From an archaeon (GTDB lineage Archaea > Thermoproteota > Nitrososphaeria > Nitrososphaerales > JACAEJ01): 64,000 bases of DNA. Below, one piece after another: positions 43,087-51,503 of this stretch. The stretch covers positions 124,001-188,000 of the forward strand of contig JACGUK010000006.1 in NCBI GenBank assembly GCA_024256265.1. The letters run 5' to 3'. Position 1 is the first letter of the stretch. Each line of letters begins with the position of its first letter. The notes under the pieces are model-generated. The model was given only the letters and a program-made list of their open reading frames with translations, was not told where the DNA came from and searched no databases. The position numbers were made by a program, and so were the translations under genes.

Positions 43087-43554
43087 CTATAGCTTTGCTC
43101 TTTCCTTCCATAGAATCCATGCATTTATCAAGAATATTGCCCAAGCAGGACCAATGACGCCCATTACTAATAATCCTAGCCAGAATAAGATGGATGTAGA
43201 TGCTAAACCTAACGCTATTGCTAATACTGATATCATCTTCAAATACTTGCTAATTTTACCTGTGTAGAACTCATAGCCTGCATATAATCCTAATAGTCCT
43301 GATACAAGGTATAGAATCATAAAGGTATAGCTTTCCCCTACTAAAGCGTTGGAGAATAGCAATATGAGGCTGTATGATGATACTAATGATATGAGAAGGT
43401 AAATGCTACCCGTTATATGCAATAGTGCTAAGCCTTCAAATTTAGGGGCTTCTACTTTAGGGGCTTCTACTATAGCTCCAAGCTTTGCACCACAATTACC
43501 ACAAAACTTTAATCCTTCTTGATTATCGAAGCCACATTTCTTACACTTTACCAA
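43087..43554 (-). CDS. zinc-ribbon membrane protein
   Basis: A 155-residue protein with an N-terminal zinc ribbon (CKKCGFDNQEGLKFCGNCG, 4-22), a Pro/Ala/Glu linker with a repeated EAPK, and four hydrophobic helices (about 45-145). This zinc_ribbon_2-plus-membrane architecture is common in archaea with unknown function. ATG start. A matching zinc-ribbon fragment (CNKCGFDN) lies at 45977-46051 on the far side of the toxin-antitoxin cluster. Confidence 0.75.
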   Translation of the reverse strand: MVKCKKCGFDNQEGLKFCGNCGAKLGAIVEAPKVEAPKFEGLALLHITGSIYLLISLVSSYSLILLFSNALVGESYTFMILYLVSGLLGLYAGYEFYTGKISKYLKMISVLAIALGLASTSILFWLGLLVMGVIGPAWAIFLINAWILWKERAKL

Positions 43555-43673
43555 ATTTTATCATCTTTGCTTCATTTATAATTCAATTATTTAGGCTTTA
43601 TCCTTCAAAGCTGGTTCTATACAATAAGAGAGCTCAGCAACTCATCAGTAGATTCATGCATGCTTACTTGCAT

Positions 43674-43883
43674 TCAGAATCTTACTCCTACAACCTCTTT
43701 ACCTTTATAATGAGTTATAACATCCCCATCCATCTTGCTATCATCTGCATTCTGAGGCTTCTGAAAGCTCACATAAAGCACGTCTGCTTCTTCATCGTAA
43801 TCTACCCACATAGACTTTAAGGTTAGAGATCGCATATAAGGTATTAATTTTGCTAAATCCCAAACTTTTACTGCTTCTGCCAA
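43674..43883 (-). CDS. DUF2283 protein, C-terminally short
   Basis: The probable start is TTG at 43883, because AAGGAGGGGTGTGAC lies directly before it; upstream in-frame codons add nothing conserved. The 69-residue product has the DUF2283 core MWVDYDEEADVLYVSFQKPQ then ADDSKMDGDVITHYKGKEVV. It stops at GVRF, where relatives usually continue for about six residues (GLTILNxS), so the end is slightly truncated. No toxin gene is attached. It is the second DUF2283 gene in the window. Confidence 0.7.
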   Translation of the reverse strand: MAEAVKVWDLAKLIPYMRSLTLKSMWVDYDEEADVLYVSFQKPQNADDSKMDGDVITHYKGKEVVGVRF

Positions 43884-44005
43884 GTCACACCCCTCCTTAA
43901 TATTTTCTCTATAGTAGATGTTATGAAGCATACACAACTCTTTAGCTATTTATACTTAAAAAGATGGGAACAGGCTTGTTCAGTATGTTATGCATGGCAA
44001 TGATG

Positions 44006-44266
44006 TCATAGTCCCTCATAAAATTTCTCACGCTTACTAACCTTAAGCACAATTACCTCGCTGGCTTCAAAATTAATTGTAAATGCTATTCTATAATCAC
44101 CTATTCTTCTTCGAAAAACCCCTCTTAACGCCCTTATGGGTTTGACATCGCCGGAGAAGGGATTCGATTCCATGTTTTTAATGGCATCTAATATCCTTTC
44201 TTTATCTTTATCTGGTAGTGATCTGATTTCACTTATGGCTTTCCTGTGCAGTATTACTTTGAACAT
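44006..44266 (-). CDS. RelE/ParE-type toxin
   Basis: An 86-residue mRNA-interferase-like toxin starting at ATG 44266 (MFKVILHRKAISEIRSLPDK). A longer frame upstream adds non-conserved residues. Core signatures are LPDKDKERILDAIKNMESNP, the Arg-rich LRGVFRRRIGDYRIAF and the last strand VIVLKVSKREKFY. In the family these cleave ribosome-bound mRNA. It overlaps the antitoxin gene by 38 bases. Confidence 0.85.
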   Translation of the reverse strand: MFKVILHRKAISEIRSLPDKDKERILDAIKNMESNPFSGDVKPIRALRGVFRRRIGDYRIAFTINFEASEVIVLKVSKREKFYEGL

Positions 44267-44453
44267 CCTTAAGCAACTCGTTAAGAGATGTGAACTCATC
44301 CCTCCTCTCTCTATACTCATTCAGCCTCTTCTTAAGATCATCAATCTCACTTTTAGGAAGAAGCTCACCTTCCTCAAATAAGATTAGATATAGGGCTCTT
44401 GATAGGATGCTAACTCTTCTCTCAAGCTCTAAGACTCTTGCCTCAACTGTCAT
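44229..44453 (-). CDS. antitoxin for the RelE-like toxin
   Basis: A 74-residue helical protein: EARVLELERRVSILSRALYL forms a coiled coil, then a hinge and FTSLNELLKDVQS as a likely toxin-wrapping segment. It precedes and overlaps the RelE-like gene, the usual order for antitoxin then toxin. No clear DNA-binding fold, so autoregulation is uncertain. ATG start. Confidence 0.7.
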   Translation of the reverse strand: MTVEARVLELERRVSILSRALYLILFEEGELLPKSEIDDLKKRLNEYRERRDEFTSLNELLKDVQSNTAQESHK

Positions 44454-44517
44454 AAAACATCATAAAAGAGAAGATTAATTTTACTAATAAGCCTTTACTA
44501 TTAAAAATAAAGGGTGG

Positions 44518-44718
44518 TTGAGCTTGAGCCTCATAGAAAAGAGAATTCAAGAGCTGGAGAAAAGGGTTGATGAGCTGGAGAGTACCATCGAGGTCTTGAG
44601 CGACTCTGAGACCATTAGGGAAATAAAGGAAGCCTTGGAAGATCTAAAAGCAGGAAGGTTCAAACTCTACTATGATATTGATGCTTATATGGCAGAGCTG
44701 GGCTCCTCTTCGAAGTAA
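44518..44718 (+). CDS. RelB-like antitoxin, orphan
   Basis: A 66-residue protein: a coiled-coil N-terminus (LIEKRIQELEKRVDELESTI) followed by IKEALEDLKAGRFKLYYDID, the characteristic EDLKxGR...D C-terminal part of archaeal RelB antitoxins. TTG start. No toxin gene follows on the plus strand; the VapC gene faces it and ends 15 bases away. It is divergent from the RelE-antitoxin pair and could in principle neutralise a toxin elsewhere. Confidence 0.65.
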   Translation: MSLSLIEKRIQELEKRVDELESTIEVLSDSETIREIKEALEDLKAGRFKLYYDIDAYMAELGSSSK

Positions 44719-44732
44719 TGACACCAACATAT

Positions 44733-45134
44733 TCAAAATTCCACTCTGCTTATCGTTTCTACCTTATCAAAATCCTTGTCGTCAGTGACGATTTTGTCTA
44801 TCCCATTTTCCTTCATAATTGCTAAATGAAAAGAATCCCTCGGCTTTAAGCCATATCTCTCGAAGAAGTCTAAAGCGATTATGGGGACTGTGGATGAAAC
44901 CCCGATGACATCGATGTTAGGTATCGAATATATTCCTTCAATAGCTATTCGTAGCAAGTAATCCTTCTTATTCTTGATAAGAACCCACATCACCTCATCT
45001 AACGCTAGAGAGGAAGTCACTGCTGCTTCCATCTTTCCTTCTGCTATCTTCCTTTGAATAATTCTAGCTTTCAACCCTCTATCAGTTCTGTCCAACAAAG
45101 CGAATATGAAGAAATTGGCATCTAGGTAGAGCAA
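44733..45134 (-). CDS. vapC: VapC-type PIN toxin
   Basis: A 133-residue PIN ribonuclease: LYLDANFFIFALLD (first Asp, D5), LALDEVMWVL (Glu), GLKPRDSFHLAIMKENGID (the RDSxH Asp) and KIVTDDKDFDKVE (last Asp pair) supply the full acidic site. VapC toxins cut tRNA or rRNA. TTG start one base pair after the VapB stop (TGATTG), so translation is coupled. Confidence 0.9.
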   Translation of the reverse strand: MLYLDANFFIFALLDRTDRGLKARIIQRKIAEGKMEAAVTSSLALDEVMWVLIKNKKDYLLRIAIEGIYSIPNIDVIGVSSTVPIIALDFFERYGLKPRDSFHLAIMKENGIDKIVTDDKDFDKVETISRVEF

Positions 45135-45377
45135 TCAGAAGACCTCTTCGTAAAGCTTATCTCCATATAGAATTTCTTTGGAAACATCTACGCCCTCTCT
45201 TTTAGCTATTTCTTCCCACTTTTCTAAAACGTCCTCTTCCAAAGGTCTTATCTCTATCTTCTTGTCCTTCACTTCCAATATTAAAACTATGTTTTCAGTA
45301 AGTCCAAGGCTTTCTCTTATCACCTTTGGGATTACAAGCTGTCCCTTGCTTCCGAGTTTGACTTTTATTCTAACCAT
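45135..45377 (-). CDS. vapB: VapB antitoxin, AbrB/SpoVT fold
   Basis: An 80-residue swapped-hairpin AbrB protein: VKLGSKGQLVIPKVIRESLG (about 6-25) is the DNA-binding signature, followed by a flexible tail (KEILYGDKLYEEVF) that should wrap VapC. It probably represses its own promoter together with VapC. ATG start. Confidence 0.88.
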   Translation of the reverse strand: MVRIKVKLGSKGQLVIPKVIRESLGLTENIVLILEVKDKKIEIRPLEEDVLEKWEEIAKREGVDVSKEILYGDKLYEEVF

Positions 45378-45518
45378 TTCTAACTCAAAAAATGAATTTA
45401 TCAGAACAATGATTTAAATTTTTCCAAATGCAAGTATGGAGAGAGCTGACCTAACTCTACTATTTATTATTGGCATACTAAAGGTTTTAAATACTTGGTT
45501 TAATGTAAAATCAATATC

Positions 45519-45767
45519 ATGCAATCCCAATTAGAGTTTTCAGCTGTAATAACAAAAGATGGCAAATGGTACGTTGCCCTATGCCCTGAGCTCGATATAG
45601 CAAGCCAAGGCAAGAGTATAGAGGAGGCTTTGAAGAACTTAAAGGAGGCTGTTGAGCTCTATCTTGAAGATGAAGATGCAAAGCTACCTGAAGCTGGATA
45701 CAGACCGATTGTAACCATCGTCAGAGTTGCTTTAAATGAGAAAGCTTCCAGTCGTATCAGGGCGTAA
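45519..45767 (+). CDS. hicB: HicB antitoxin
   Basis: An 82-residue HicB with the partial RNase-H fold typical of the family: FSAVITKDGKWYVALCPELD, IASQGKSIEEALKNLKEAVE and LYLED. There is no C-terminal DNA-binding domain, as in many archaeal forms. The order hicB-hicA and the 32-base overlap with hicA are common. ATG start; a TATA-like TTTAAATACTT lies about 30 bases upstream. Confidence 0.88.
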   Translation: MQSQLEFSAVITKDGKWYVALCPELDIASQGKSIEEALKNLKEAVELYLEDEDAKLPEAGYRPIVTIVRVALNEKASSRIRA

Positions 45768-45963
45768 GATAATAAAGGCTCTCAAAAAGAAGAACTTTTC
45801 AGTAGTTTCACAAAAAGGCAGCCATGTCAGACTGAAGAAAATAGAAGTGGGTAAAGTCTTCATAGTGATAGTGCCTATGCATTCTGAATTGGCTAAAGGA
45901 ACTCTGAAATCTATCTTAAGGCAAGCAAATATAACCTTAGACGAACTACTTGAATTACTCTAA
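45736..45963 (+). CDS. hicA: HicA mRNA interferase toxin
   Basis: A 75-residue HicA of the double-stranded-RNA-binding fold: LPVVSGRKIIKALKKKNFSV, SQKGSHVRLKK with the catalytic His, and VIVPMHSELAKGTLKSILRQ. The GSH motif is intact, so the toxin should be active. ATG start inside hicB. Confidence 0.9.
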   Translation: MRKLPVVSGRKIIKALKKKNFSVVSQKGSHVRLKKIEVGKVFIVIVPMHSELAKGTLKSILRQANITLDELLELL

Positions 45964-45976
45964 CAAGCTTAAAGAA

Positions 45977-46051
45977 TCACAGCATTGGATTATCAAATCC
46001 ACATTTATTACACTTTATACTCTTAGGCATATCATCATCTTCTTTTAGGAT
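45977..46051 (-). pseudogene. zinc-ribbon gene fragment
   Basis: A short minus-strand frame reads DDMPKSIKCNKCGFDNPML and stops before the second CxxC half of a zinc ribbon. The core CNKCGFDN nearly equals CKKCGFDN in the membrane protein at 43087. No upstream coding part is intact. It looks like a relic. Confidence 0.35.
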
Positions 46052-46119
46052 TCATAATCTTTTCTCTTAGGGTACTTGTATAAAAATAAAGGATGGGGGA
46101 TTTAGCGCTACGACTCTCT

Positions 46120-47737
46120 TTACGGTGTCCAAGTGACTGTTACACCAGATGCAGCGGTTACACTTATGCCCCAATCTACCACTACATGTAATCCGTCTAA
46201 CTCATCATATGTGATCTGCACGCCTTTGGCAGAAATGGTTAACGTCTTGTAAGCAGTAGTGACTCCTTGAACATCTTCGAGCGTCACCCAGTTTGTGCCA
46301 TCAAATGTAGCTTTTATGTAGATATGGTCTTTGGTGCCGCCGTCTCCTAGAACATAGCGAACTGTGACGGTGAATGTTGCTGTCTCTGTAGTCTCCGCCT
46401 TCTTTACATTGACATTTGTGCCTGTTGCTGCGCTGACAACATGTCCACCCCGCGACTCAAATGTTGGTGCTTCTGCAGGAGCTATTCCTTCAATCTCATT
46501 CTTTATGTCATCCAACGCTGCTGCTAAGTTAGCCCAGCCATGACTACTGCCTGTCAATAACCAGATTTTATCTATGTTCGTCTTAAGGTTCGTGGACATC
46601 CATGTCTCAAGATCAGTCTCCATTGTATCTACATAGCCTTTGATAGCAGTTATATCGGCCCAGTTTATGTCATCTACATAGCCTTTGATGGCTGATAGAC
46701 CGTATGTAGAACTGTCTAGCTTAGCTTCAATGTCAGCTATATCTGAACTTAAGGCTGATAGTCCATAAGTAGTATCCTTAAGGAGAGACTCAACCTCGTC
46801 TACTAAGACTTCTATTGTTCCTCCATCTGAGAACCATCCAGTAAGCTCTGACTTTATATCTTCAAGCTTACCCATGACAGTAGTTGGTGTAGAAGGAGAA
46901 GCAGTACCTATCGCATCCTTTATATTATCCAATGCTGATGCTAAATCTGTCCATCCTGTATTCCCAGTATTAGTAATGTCAGTAACTAGTTCACCAAAGA
47001 GCCAATCTGCAAAGTTATCCATGTCTGTGAAGTGACCTGACGGCCATGTACCGATGTCAGCCTGTATAGCTATTGTCTCGTTCTTCAAGCTATCATCATT
47101 TGACCATAGCTTGCCCTCAATATCATTGAACCAATTGTTTACAAAGGTGTAGAATGATCCTCCTGATTTGAGTGTATCTTCTATAGCTTTTGTCTCATTC
47201 TTTAAGCTATCTTCATTCGACCATAGCTTTCCTTCTACATCTGCTATGGCATTTAGTACTGGTGTGAGGTCAACGCTTATGCCTGCTTCTATCTCATTCT
47301 TTATGTCATCCAATGCTTCAGCTAGGCTTGTCCATCCGTGACTATTTCCTATTAGATCAAGCTTATCCTCAATGGCTTCTAGTATATCCTCTGCAGGTTC
47401 TATGCCTGCGATAGTGACAGCGAATGGTGCTCTAGCTATATCAGGAGAGGTGTATGGAAAAACATGTGCCTGATGCACCTACGCTTACTATTTTATATGG
47501 TTCACTAAGACTCCATCCACCATTGTTATTGGTATCGAAGTAGACCATGTATGAGCCAGAAGCAAAGCCGCTTCCACTAATGGGTACAATAGTTCCTGGA
47601 GGACCATCATTCACGCCGCCTAAGTTTAGTATTGCTACAGCGAATGCTAATGGTGCTGAAGAGAAGAACATTGAGAGTATGAATAGGCTGATTATAGCTA
47701 TGGATACTATCTTTTTACTCTTAAGTTGTGTATTCAT
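46120..47737 (-). pseudogene. large secreted coiled-coil protein with a one-base frameshift
   Basis: An N-terminal frame (47441-47737) has a signal peptide (residues 8-33) and a GG.NDGPPGTIVPISGSGF domain. A second frame (46120-47478) continues with FPYTSPDIARAPFAVTIAG and a long repetitive part. Removing one T from the T5 run at 47458-47462 (TGT TTT CCA) joins them as GASGTCFPYTSPD, giving about 538 residues. The repetitive part has three copies of a GW(T/A)xLAxALDxIKxxI unit and two of LWSN(E/D)DSLKNET, then a beta-sandwich end (ATFTVTVRYVLGDGG...VTVTWTP). It is probably an S-layer or surface fibre protein. The frameshift may be a mutation, phase variation or sequencing error. Confidence 0.65.
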
Positions 47738-47902
47738 TGTACAAATAGAATGAAATGTTAGTTATATAGTTTTGGGAACTATAAGTGATTTTAACGTATT
47801 AGTAACGTAATTGTAACGTGTAATTAGAGCAATCAAAAGAGTCATGGCTGACTTTGTTCAATACAGAAATCTCTAAATCCTTGATTAGAATATAATGATG
47901 GG

Positions 47903-48604
47903 ATGTCTGCCAATATAGGTCTAAGAAGGATGAAGCCGCCTTGCTTTGTTGAGCTTTCAGATTTAAAGGATTTGGCAAGGTTAACTTGCGCCTTTGAAAA
48001 GATGCCCATACCTATCTTCTCTTTTGATCATAATAATGATGCTTATCTTGCTACACAGATAGATATGTTCATGGGAAGACTCATACTATATTACGTTAAA
48101 GCTAAGGGAGAAAAACATTTTCTCGGTTACAAGAATTCTGGAGGTGTAGAGGAAGTTATCTTATCAGATTCTCCTCTCTTTCCTGCTTATATCTATACTC
48201 CAATAATACATTTTAAGAAGCTTCCAAAGCTATTTCAGAAAGGATTTGAGCCTATAAAAGGTAAAATGGATAAATTCATCTCAATCCAAGTAAGGGATAT
48301 TGTTAGCCTAGCAAAGGTAAGTTCTTATAAAGTTCTATTCGAAGAGCCACCATTACCACTATTTTCATTCAAATCTGATGATAAGAACATCATAGGAGCT
48401 TTCATTCGTATGAATGAAATGGATGAAAACTCTATCTTCTTCTACACAATAGTAGATGAATCACCCACTCATAACTTCATTAAGTACTCTGCTCTAAAAG
48501 TTGGAGAGGTTGGCTTCACAAATAGAGTTGATGAGCATGGAAATATTTACATTAAGATAATAAAGCTTACAAATGGCCATCCTTTGGTAGAATTGGAAAT
48601 ATGA
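47903..48604 (+). CDS. unknown protein co-transcribed with pyrF
   Basis: A 233-residue soluble protein I do not recognise. It has mixed alpha/beta character and two related-looking halves (FEKMPIPIFSFDHNNDAYLA near 30 and FEEPPLPLFSFKSDDKNIIG near 147), which suggests an internal duplication. Each half reads P(I/L)PxFSF followed by acidic residues. It overlaps pyrF by four bases (ATGA), so a role linked to pyrimidine metabolism is possible but unproven. The track-independent start is ATG at 47903 or a little inside (ATG 47930). Confidence 0.6.
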   Translation: MSANIGLRRMKPPCFVELSDLKDLARLTCAFEKMPIPIFSFDHNNDAYLATQIDMFMGRLILYYVKAKGEKHFLGYKNSGGVEEVILSDSPLFPAYIYTPIIHFKKLPKLFQKGFEPIKGKMDKFISIQVRDIVSLAKVSSYKVLFEEPPLPLFSFKSDDKNIIGAFIRMNEMDENSIFFYTIVDESPTHNFIKYSALKVGEVGFTNRVDEHGNIYIKIIKLTNGHPLVELEI

Positions 48605-49359
48605 AAAAAAGTTTTGCAGACAGGATTATAATTTCATCAAAAGAGCATTTTAGCAGAGTAGTCTTAGCCCTTGATATAGTTGCCAATAAAAGGATTCAAT
48701 TAATAGAGAGAGCTTTATCATTGTTAAATAAGTTATCACCACATATAGCTGCATTAAAGCTGAACTACCATCTTCTTCTACCTTTAAATCTTTTCACAGA
48801 TGTTAAAAGAATAGTTGATAACGCTCATAAGTATGGATTACAAGTTATAGCTGATTTAAAGCTCAATGATATAGCATCAACAAATTTAGTAGCTTGTGAT
48901 TATCTATGGAGAGCAGGCTTTGATGCCATTATAGCCAATCCATTCATTGGTTATGAGGAAGGACTTGAGCCAGTAATAAAGAGAGCCCATGAGATAAATA
49001 AAGGAATAATCCTATTGGCATATATGAGCCATAAAGGTTCAAAAGAAGGCTATGGATTAACAGTTATAGATAAAAATCTAAAGCAAGAGAAGATTTATGA
49101 ATTGTTTGTTAAAAGAGCAATTGATTGGAATGCAGATGGGATAGTTGTAGGATCCACTGATTTAGATATACTTTCATCTATAGCATCAAGAGCAAAAGGG
49201 AAGTTATTGACATTCTCTCCTGGTATTGGAGCTCAAGGTGGAGACGCAATGAAAGCAGTAAAGGCAGGGGCTGATTTCATAATAGTTGGAAGATCGATAA
49301 TAGAATCAAAGGATCCTTTATCTAAATTGGTTGAGATAAATAAGGCAACTTATCCATAA
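48601..49359 (+). CDS. pyrF: orotidine 5'-phosphate decarboxylase
   Basis: A 252-residue TIM-barrel OMP decarboxylase, last step of UMP synthesis. VVLALDIV near residue 20 has the first Asp, AALKLNYHLL the Lys, and VIADLKLNDIAST the catalytic DxKxxD. IIVGRSI near the end closes the phosphate site. It is longer than most archaeal short forms (about 210 residues), with extra helices. ATG start inside the preceding stop. Confidence 0.93.
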   Translation: MKKSFADRIIISSKEHFSRVVLALDIVANKRIQLIERALSLLNKLSPHIAALKLNYHLLLPLNLFTDVKRIVDNAHKYGLQVIADLKLNDIASTNLVACDYLWRAGFDAIIANPFIGYEEGLEPVIKRAHEINKGIILLAYMSHKGSKEGYGLTVIDKNLKQEKIYELFVKRAIDWNADGIVVGSTDLDILSSIASRAKGKLLTFSPGIGAQGGDAMKAVKAGADFIIVGRSIIESKDPLSKLVEINKATYP

Positions 49360-49857
49360 GTAGAATTTTTATGAGTTAATAATTTTTCCTATCTATTCTT
49401 ATATGATAATTTAACTTGAAACGCAAAAACAAATAAATTGTTCATATATTATAAACATATTGTTTATTATTTATAAACATTTAGTTTAGAAAAATTGAAC
49501 GTTCCTTTTCACTAATTTCTTCTGTCAAGGCTCCCTCCTATTTTTAGCTAAACTTCTCTTACTCATGCTCTCATGCGTGCCTTCATGTTATAAGTGATAA
49601 GACTAGCGAATGGGATCATCAAATCCAAAGTAAGGAAGGTTGAATGAGTGATGATCTTTCCATTCTCAGGTGCAGTCTCCGCCACCCTTACCAAATTGCT
49701 TTCAAAGTCTCGATATTCTTCTTACGGCGATAGCAGAACTTCGCAGTTATAAGCATATATTTAATAATACCACTTCTATGTTTTAAAGCGGTGTATGGAA
49801 GATTCTACTTTCCAGTATAATCTTTCGTATAACTAGATAGTAAAAGAGGTGAAAAAA
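49360..49857. other. 498-base gap with inverted repeats and a possible relic
   Basis: No intact gene was found. The left part holds ATAAACA-TAT-TGTTTAT. A minus-strand stretch at 49563-49712 is open for about 50 codons and reads FESNLVRVAETAPENGKIIT, then HSTFLTLDLMIPFASLITYN, without a start; it may be the end of a decayed gene that I cannot name. The right end carries the ribosome site of the zinc-finger gene at 49858. Confidence 0.35.
49451..49479. repeat. inverted repeat with an extra half-site
   Basis: ATAAACA-TAT-TGTTTAT (49451-49467) is a perfect 7-base inverted repeat with a 3-base spacer, and a third ATAAACA copy lies at 49473-49479. It sits about 90 bases after pyrF. It resembles a regulator site, but no promoter or gene directly follows, so a role is unproven. 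Confidence 0.35.
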
Positions 49858-50004
49858 TTGGGTTATGCAAACAGATTTGGTCCAAGAGAAATGCACAAAG
49901 CGACTTGCTCTGACTGTGGCAAAGAGACGGAAGTTCCATTCAAGCCTAAAGAAGGGAGACCAGTCTATTGTAAAGAGTGCTATCAGAAGCATAAGAGATA
50001 TTAA
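49858..50004 (+). CDS. small CxxC-x-CxxC zinc-binding protein
   Basis: A 48-residue protein with ATCSDCGKETEVPFKPKEGR then PVYCKECYQK: CxxC, a PFKPxEGRPVYC linker and a second CxxC. This is the common archaeal CxxC-x-CxxC zinc-ribbon family, often with an FGPREMHKA lead as here. Function is unknown; nucleic-acid or protein binding is likely. TTG start with AGAGGTGA six bases before. It is too short for many gene callers but clearly coding. Confidence 0.85.
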   Translation: MGYANRFGPREMHKATCSDCGKETEVPFKPKEGRPVYCKECYQKHKRY

Positions 50005-50395
50005 ACTCAGTTAATAATTCTTACCAACTGGGAATAAAGACGTTAATAACCTTCATTCTCCGACCTATGAGAGCAAGGGACAAAGCTCTCCATCCTTTAT
50101 TTTCTCATGAAATTAACGAAACTACAAGAAAGAGCGAAGAAGAGCTTGAGCAATTCATAAAGAAGACTTTTTACCCTACATTGTAGCTGAAGTAATTTTA
50201 TCCTCAGACCTACTTCACAAAGAGAAAGGTACAGAGATCGTTGACAAGATCGTCTTCCTAGATTTTCATACATAAATCATTTGATTTTTATCCTTCACTT
50301 CATCGACAATTTTCAATATGAAAATTTTTTCTTTTTTGATATTATCTAATTTAAGCAAAGTTATTATAATCTATGAGTAGAAATAAGCCTTTGAT
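50005..50395. other. 391-base gap with a decayed frame
   Basis: A plus-strand sequence from ATG 50067 encodes about 36 residues to a TAG at about 50184. An overlapping frame continues as FLPYIVAEVILSSDLLHKEK then IVDKIVFLDFHT to a stop at about 50275. The two together could be a frameshifted small gene, perhaps a toxin, but homology is not clear to me. The remaining 120 bases are AT-rich and contain the promoter of the next gene. Confidence 0.35.
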
Positions 50396-51460
50396 ATGAA
50401 GGCTAAGGTAGCTATAGTTGGAGTAGGAAATTGCGCTTCAGCATTGGTACAAGGAGTCCATTATTATAAGAATTCTAAACCAGATGAGGCTATAGGATTG
50501 ACAAGGTATGATCTAGGAGGTTTAAAGCCTTATGATATAGAGTTTGTATCTGCTTTTGATGTTGATGAAAATAAAGTAGGAAAGGATTTGAGTGAAGCCA
50601 TATATGAAAATCCAAACAATACCATAAGAATATATGATGTTCCTAAATTAGGAGTAAAAGTTGAGAAAGGAGAAGTTATAGATAGCATAGGAAAGTATGT
50701 GAAAGATGTAATAAAAGTCTCTGATAAAGATTCTGTAGATGTTGCATCTGTGATAAAGGATAGTGGTGCAGATATAGTTGTGAATTATGTCCCAGTAGGA
50801 AGTGTAAAAGCTGTGAATTTCTATGCAGAGCAGGCTCTAAAGGCAGGTGCAGCCTTCATAAACGCTATGCCAGTCTTCATAGCATCAAACCCTGATTGGC
50901 AGTCAAGATTTTCTAAATCTGGATTACCAGTGGCAGGGGATGATGTCATGAGCCAGATAGGAGCGACTGTTCTTCACAAAACTCTGATAAAATTGTTAGT
51001 TGATAGAGGTGTTAAAGTTGATGAGACTTATCAATTGAACATTGGAGGAGATACAGACTTTCTCAATATGCTAGAAGAAGAGAGATTATTGGATAAGAGG
51101 GAGAGCAAGACAAGCGCAGTTAAAGCCATGGTTCCTTACCATGTACCAACTAGGATTGGACCTAGTGATTATGTTGGATTCTTAAAAAATGAGAAGATAT
51201 GCTATATCTGGATAAAGGGAAGATATTTTGGTAATTCTCCTATGAATATGGATGTGAAGTTGAGCGTAATAGATGCACCTAACAGTGCAGGAGTGATGAT
51301 AGATGCAATTAGAGGCATGAAGATAGCTTTGATGAGAAATGTTAGTGGACCTTTGATAAGCTTATCTGCTTATTGCTTTAAGCATCCTCCAGTCCAGATG
51401 CCTTTTGATGAAGCAAAGATAGCCTTCATGGATTTCATAGAAGGAAAGAGAGAAAGATGA
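50396..51460 (+). CDS. ino1: myo-inositol-1-phosphate synthase
   Basis: A 354-residue NAD-dependent enzyme converting glucose 6-phosphate to 1L-myo-inositol 1-phosphate, the head-group precursor of archaeal inositol phospholipids and of di-myo-inositol phosphate in thermophiles. N-terminal VAIVGVGNCASALVQG binds NAD. NIGGDTDFLNMLEEERL and the Lys-containing SKTSAVKAM are the active-site parts of the archaeal/actinobacterial short form. ATG start. Confidence 0.93.
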   Translation: MKAKVAIVGVGNCASALVQGVHYYKNSKPDEAIGLTRYDLGGLKPYDIEFVSAFDVDENKVGKDLSEAIYENPNNTIRIYDVPKLGVKVEKGEVIDSIGKYVKDVIKVSDKDSVDVASVIKDSGADIVVNYVPVGSVKAVNFYAEQALKAGAAFINAMPVFIASNPDWQSRFSKSGLPVAGDDVMSQIGATVLHKTLIKLLVDRGVKVDETYQLNIGGDTDFLNMLEEERLLDKRESKTSAVKAMVPYHVPTRIGPSDYVGFLKNEKICYIWIKGRYFGNSPMNMDVKLSVIDAPNSAGVMIDAIRGMKIALMRNVSGPLISLSAYCFKHPPVQMPFDEAKIAFMDFIEGKRER

Positions 51461-51503
51461 ATTTGTTTTAATATTACTATCTATTATTTAATGGATGATA
51501 AAA

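Noticed and set aside
49783..49992. 69-codon minus-strand frame
   Set aside because: It is the shadow of the clear zinc-binding protein at 49858-50004 on the plus strand.
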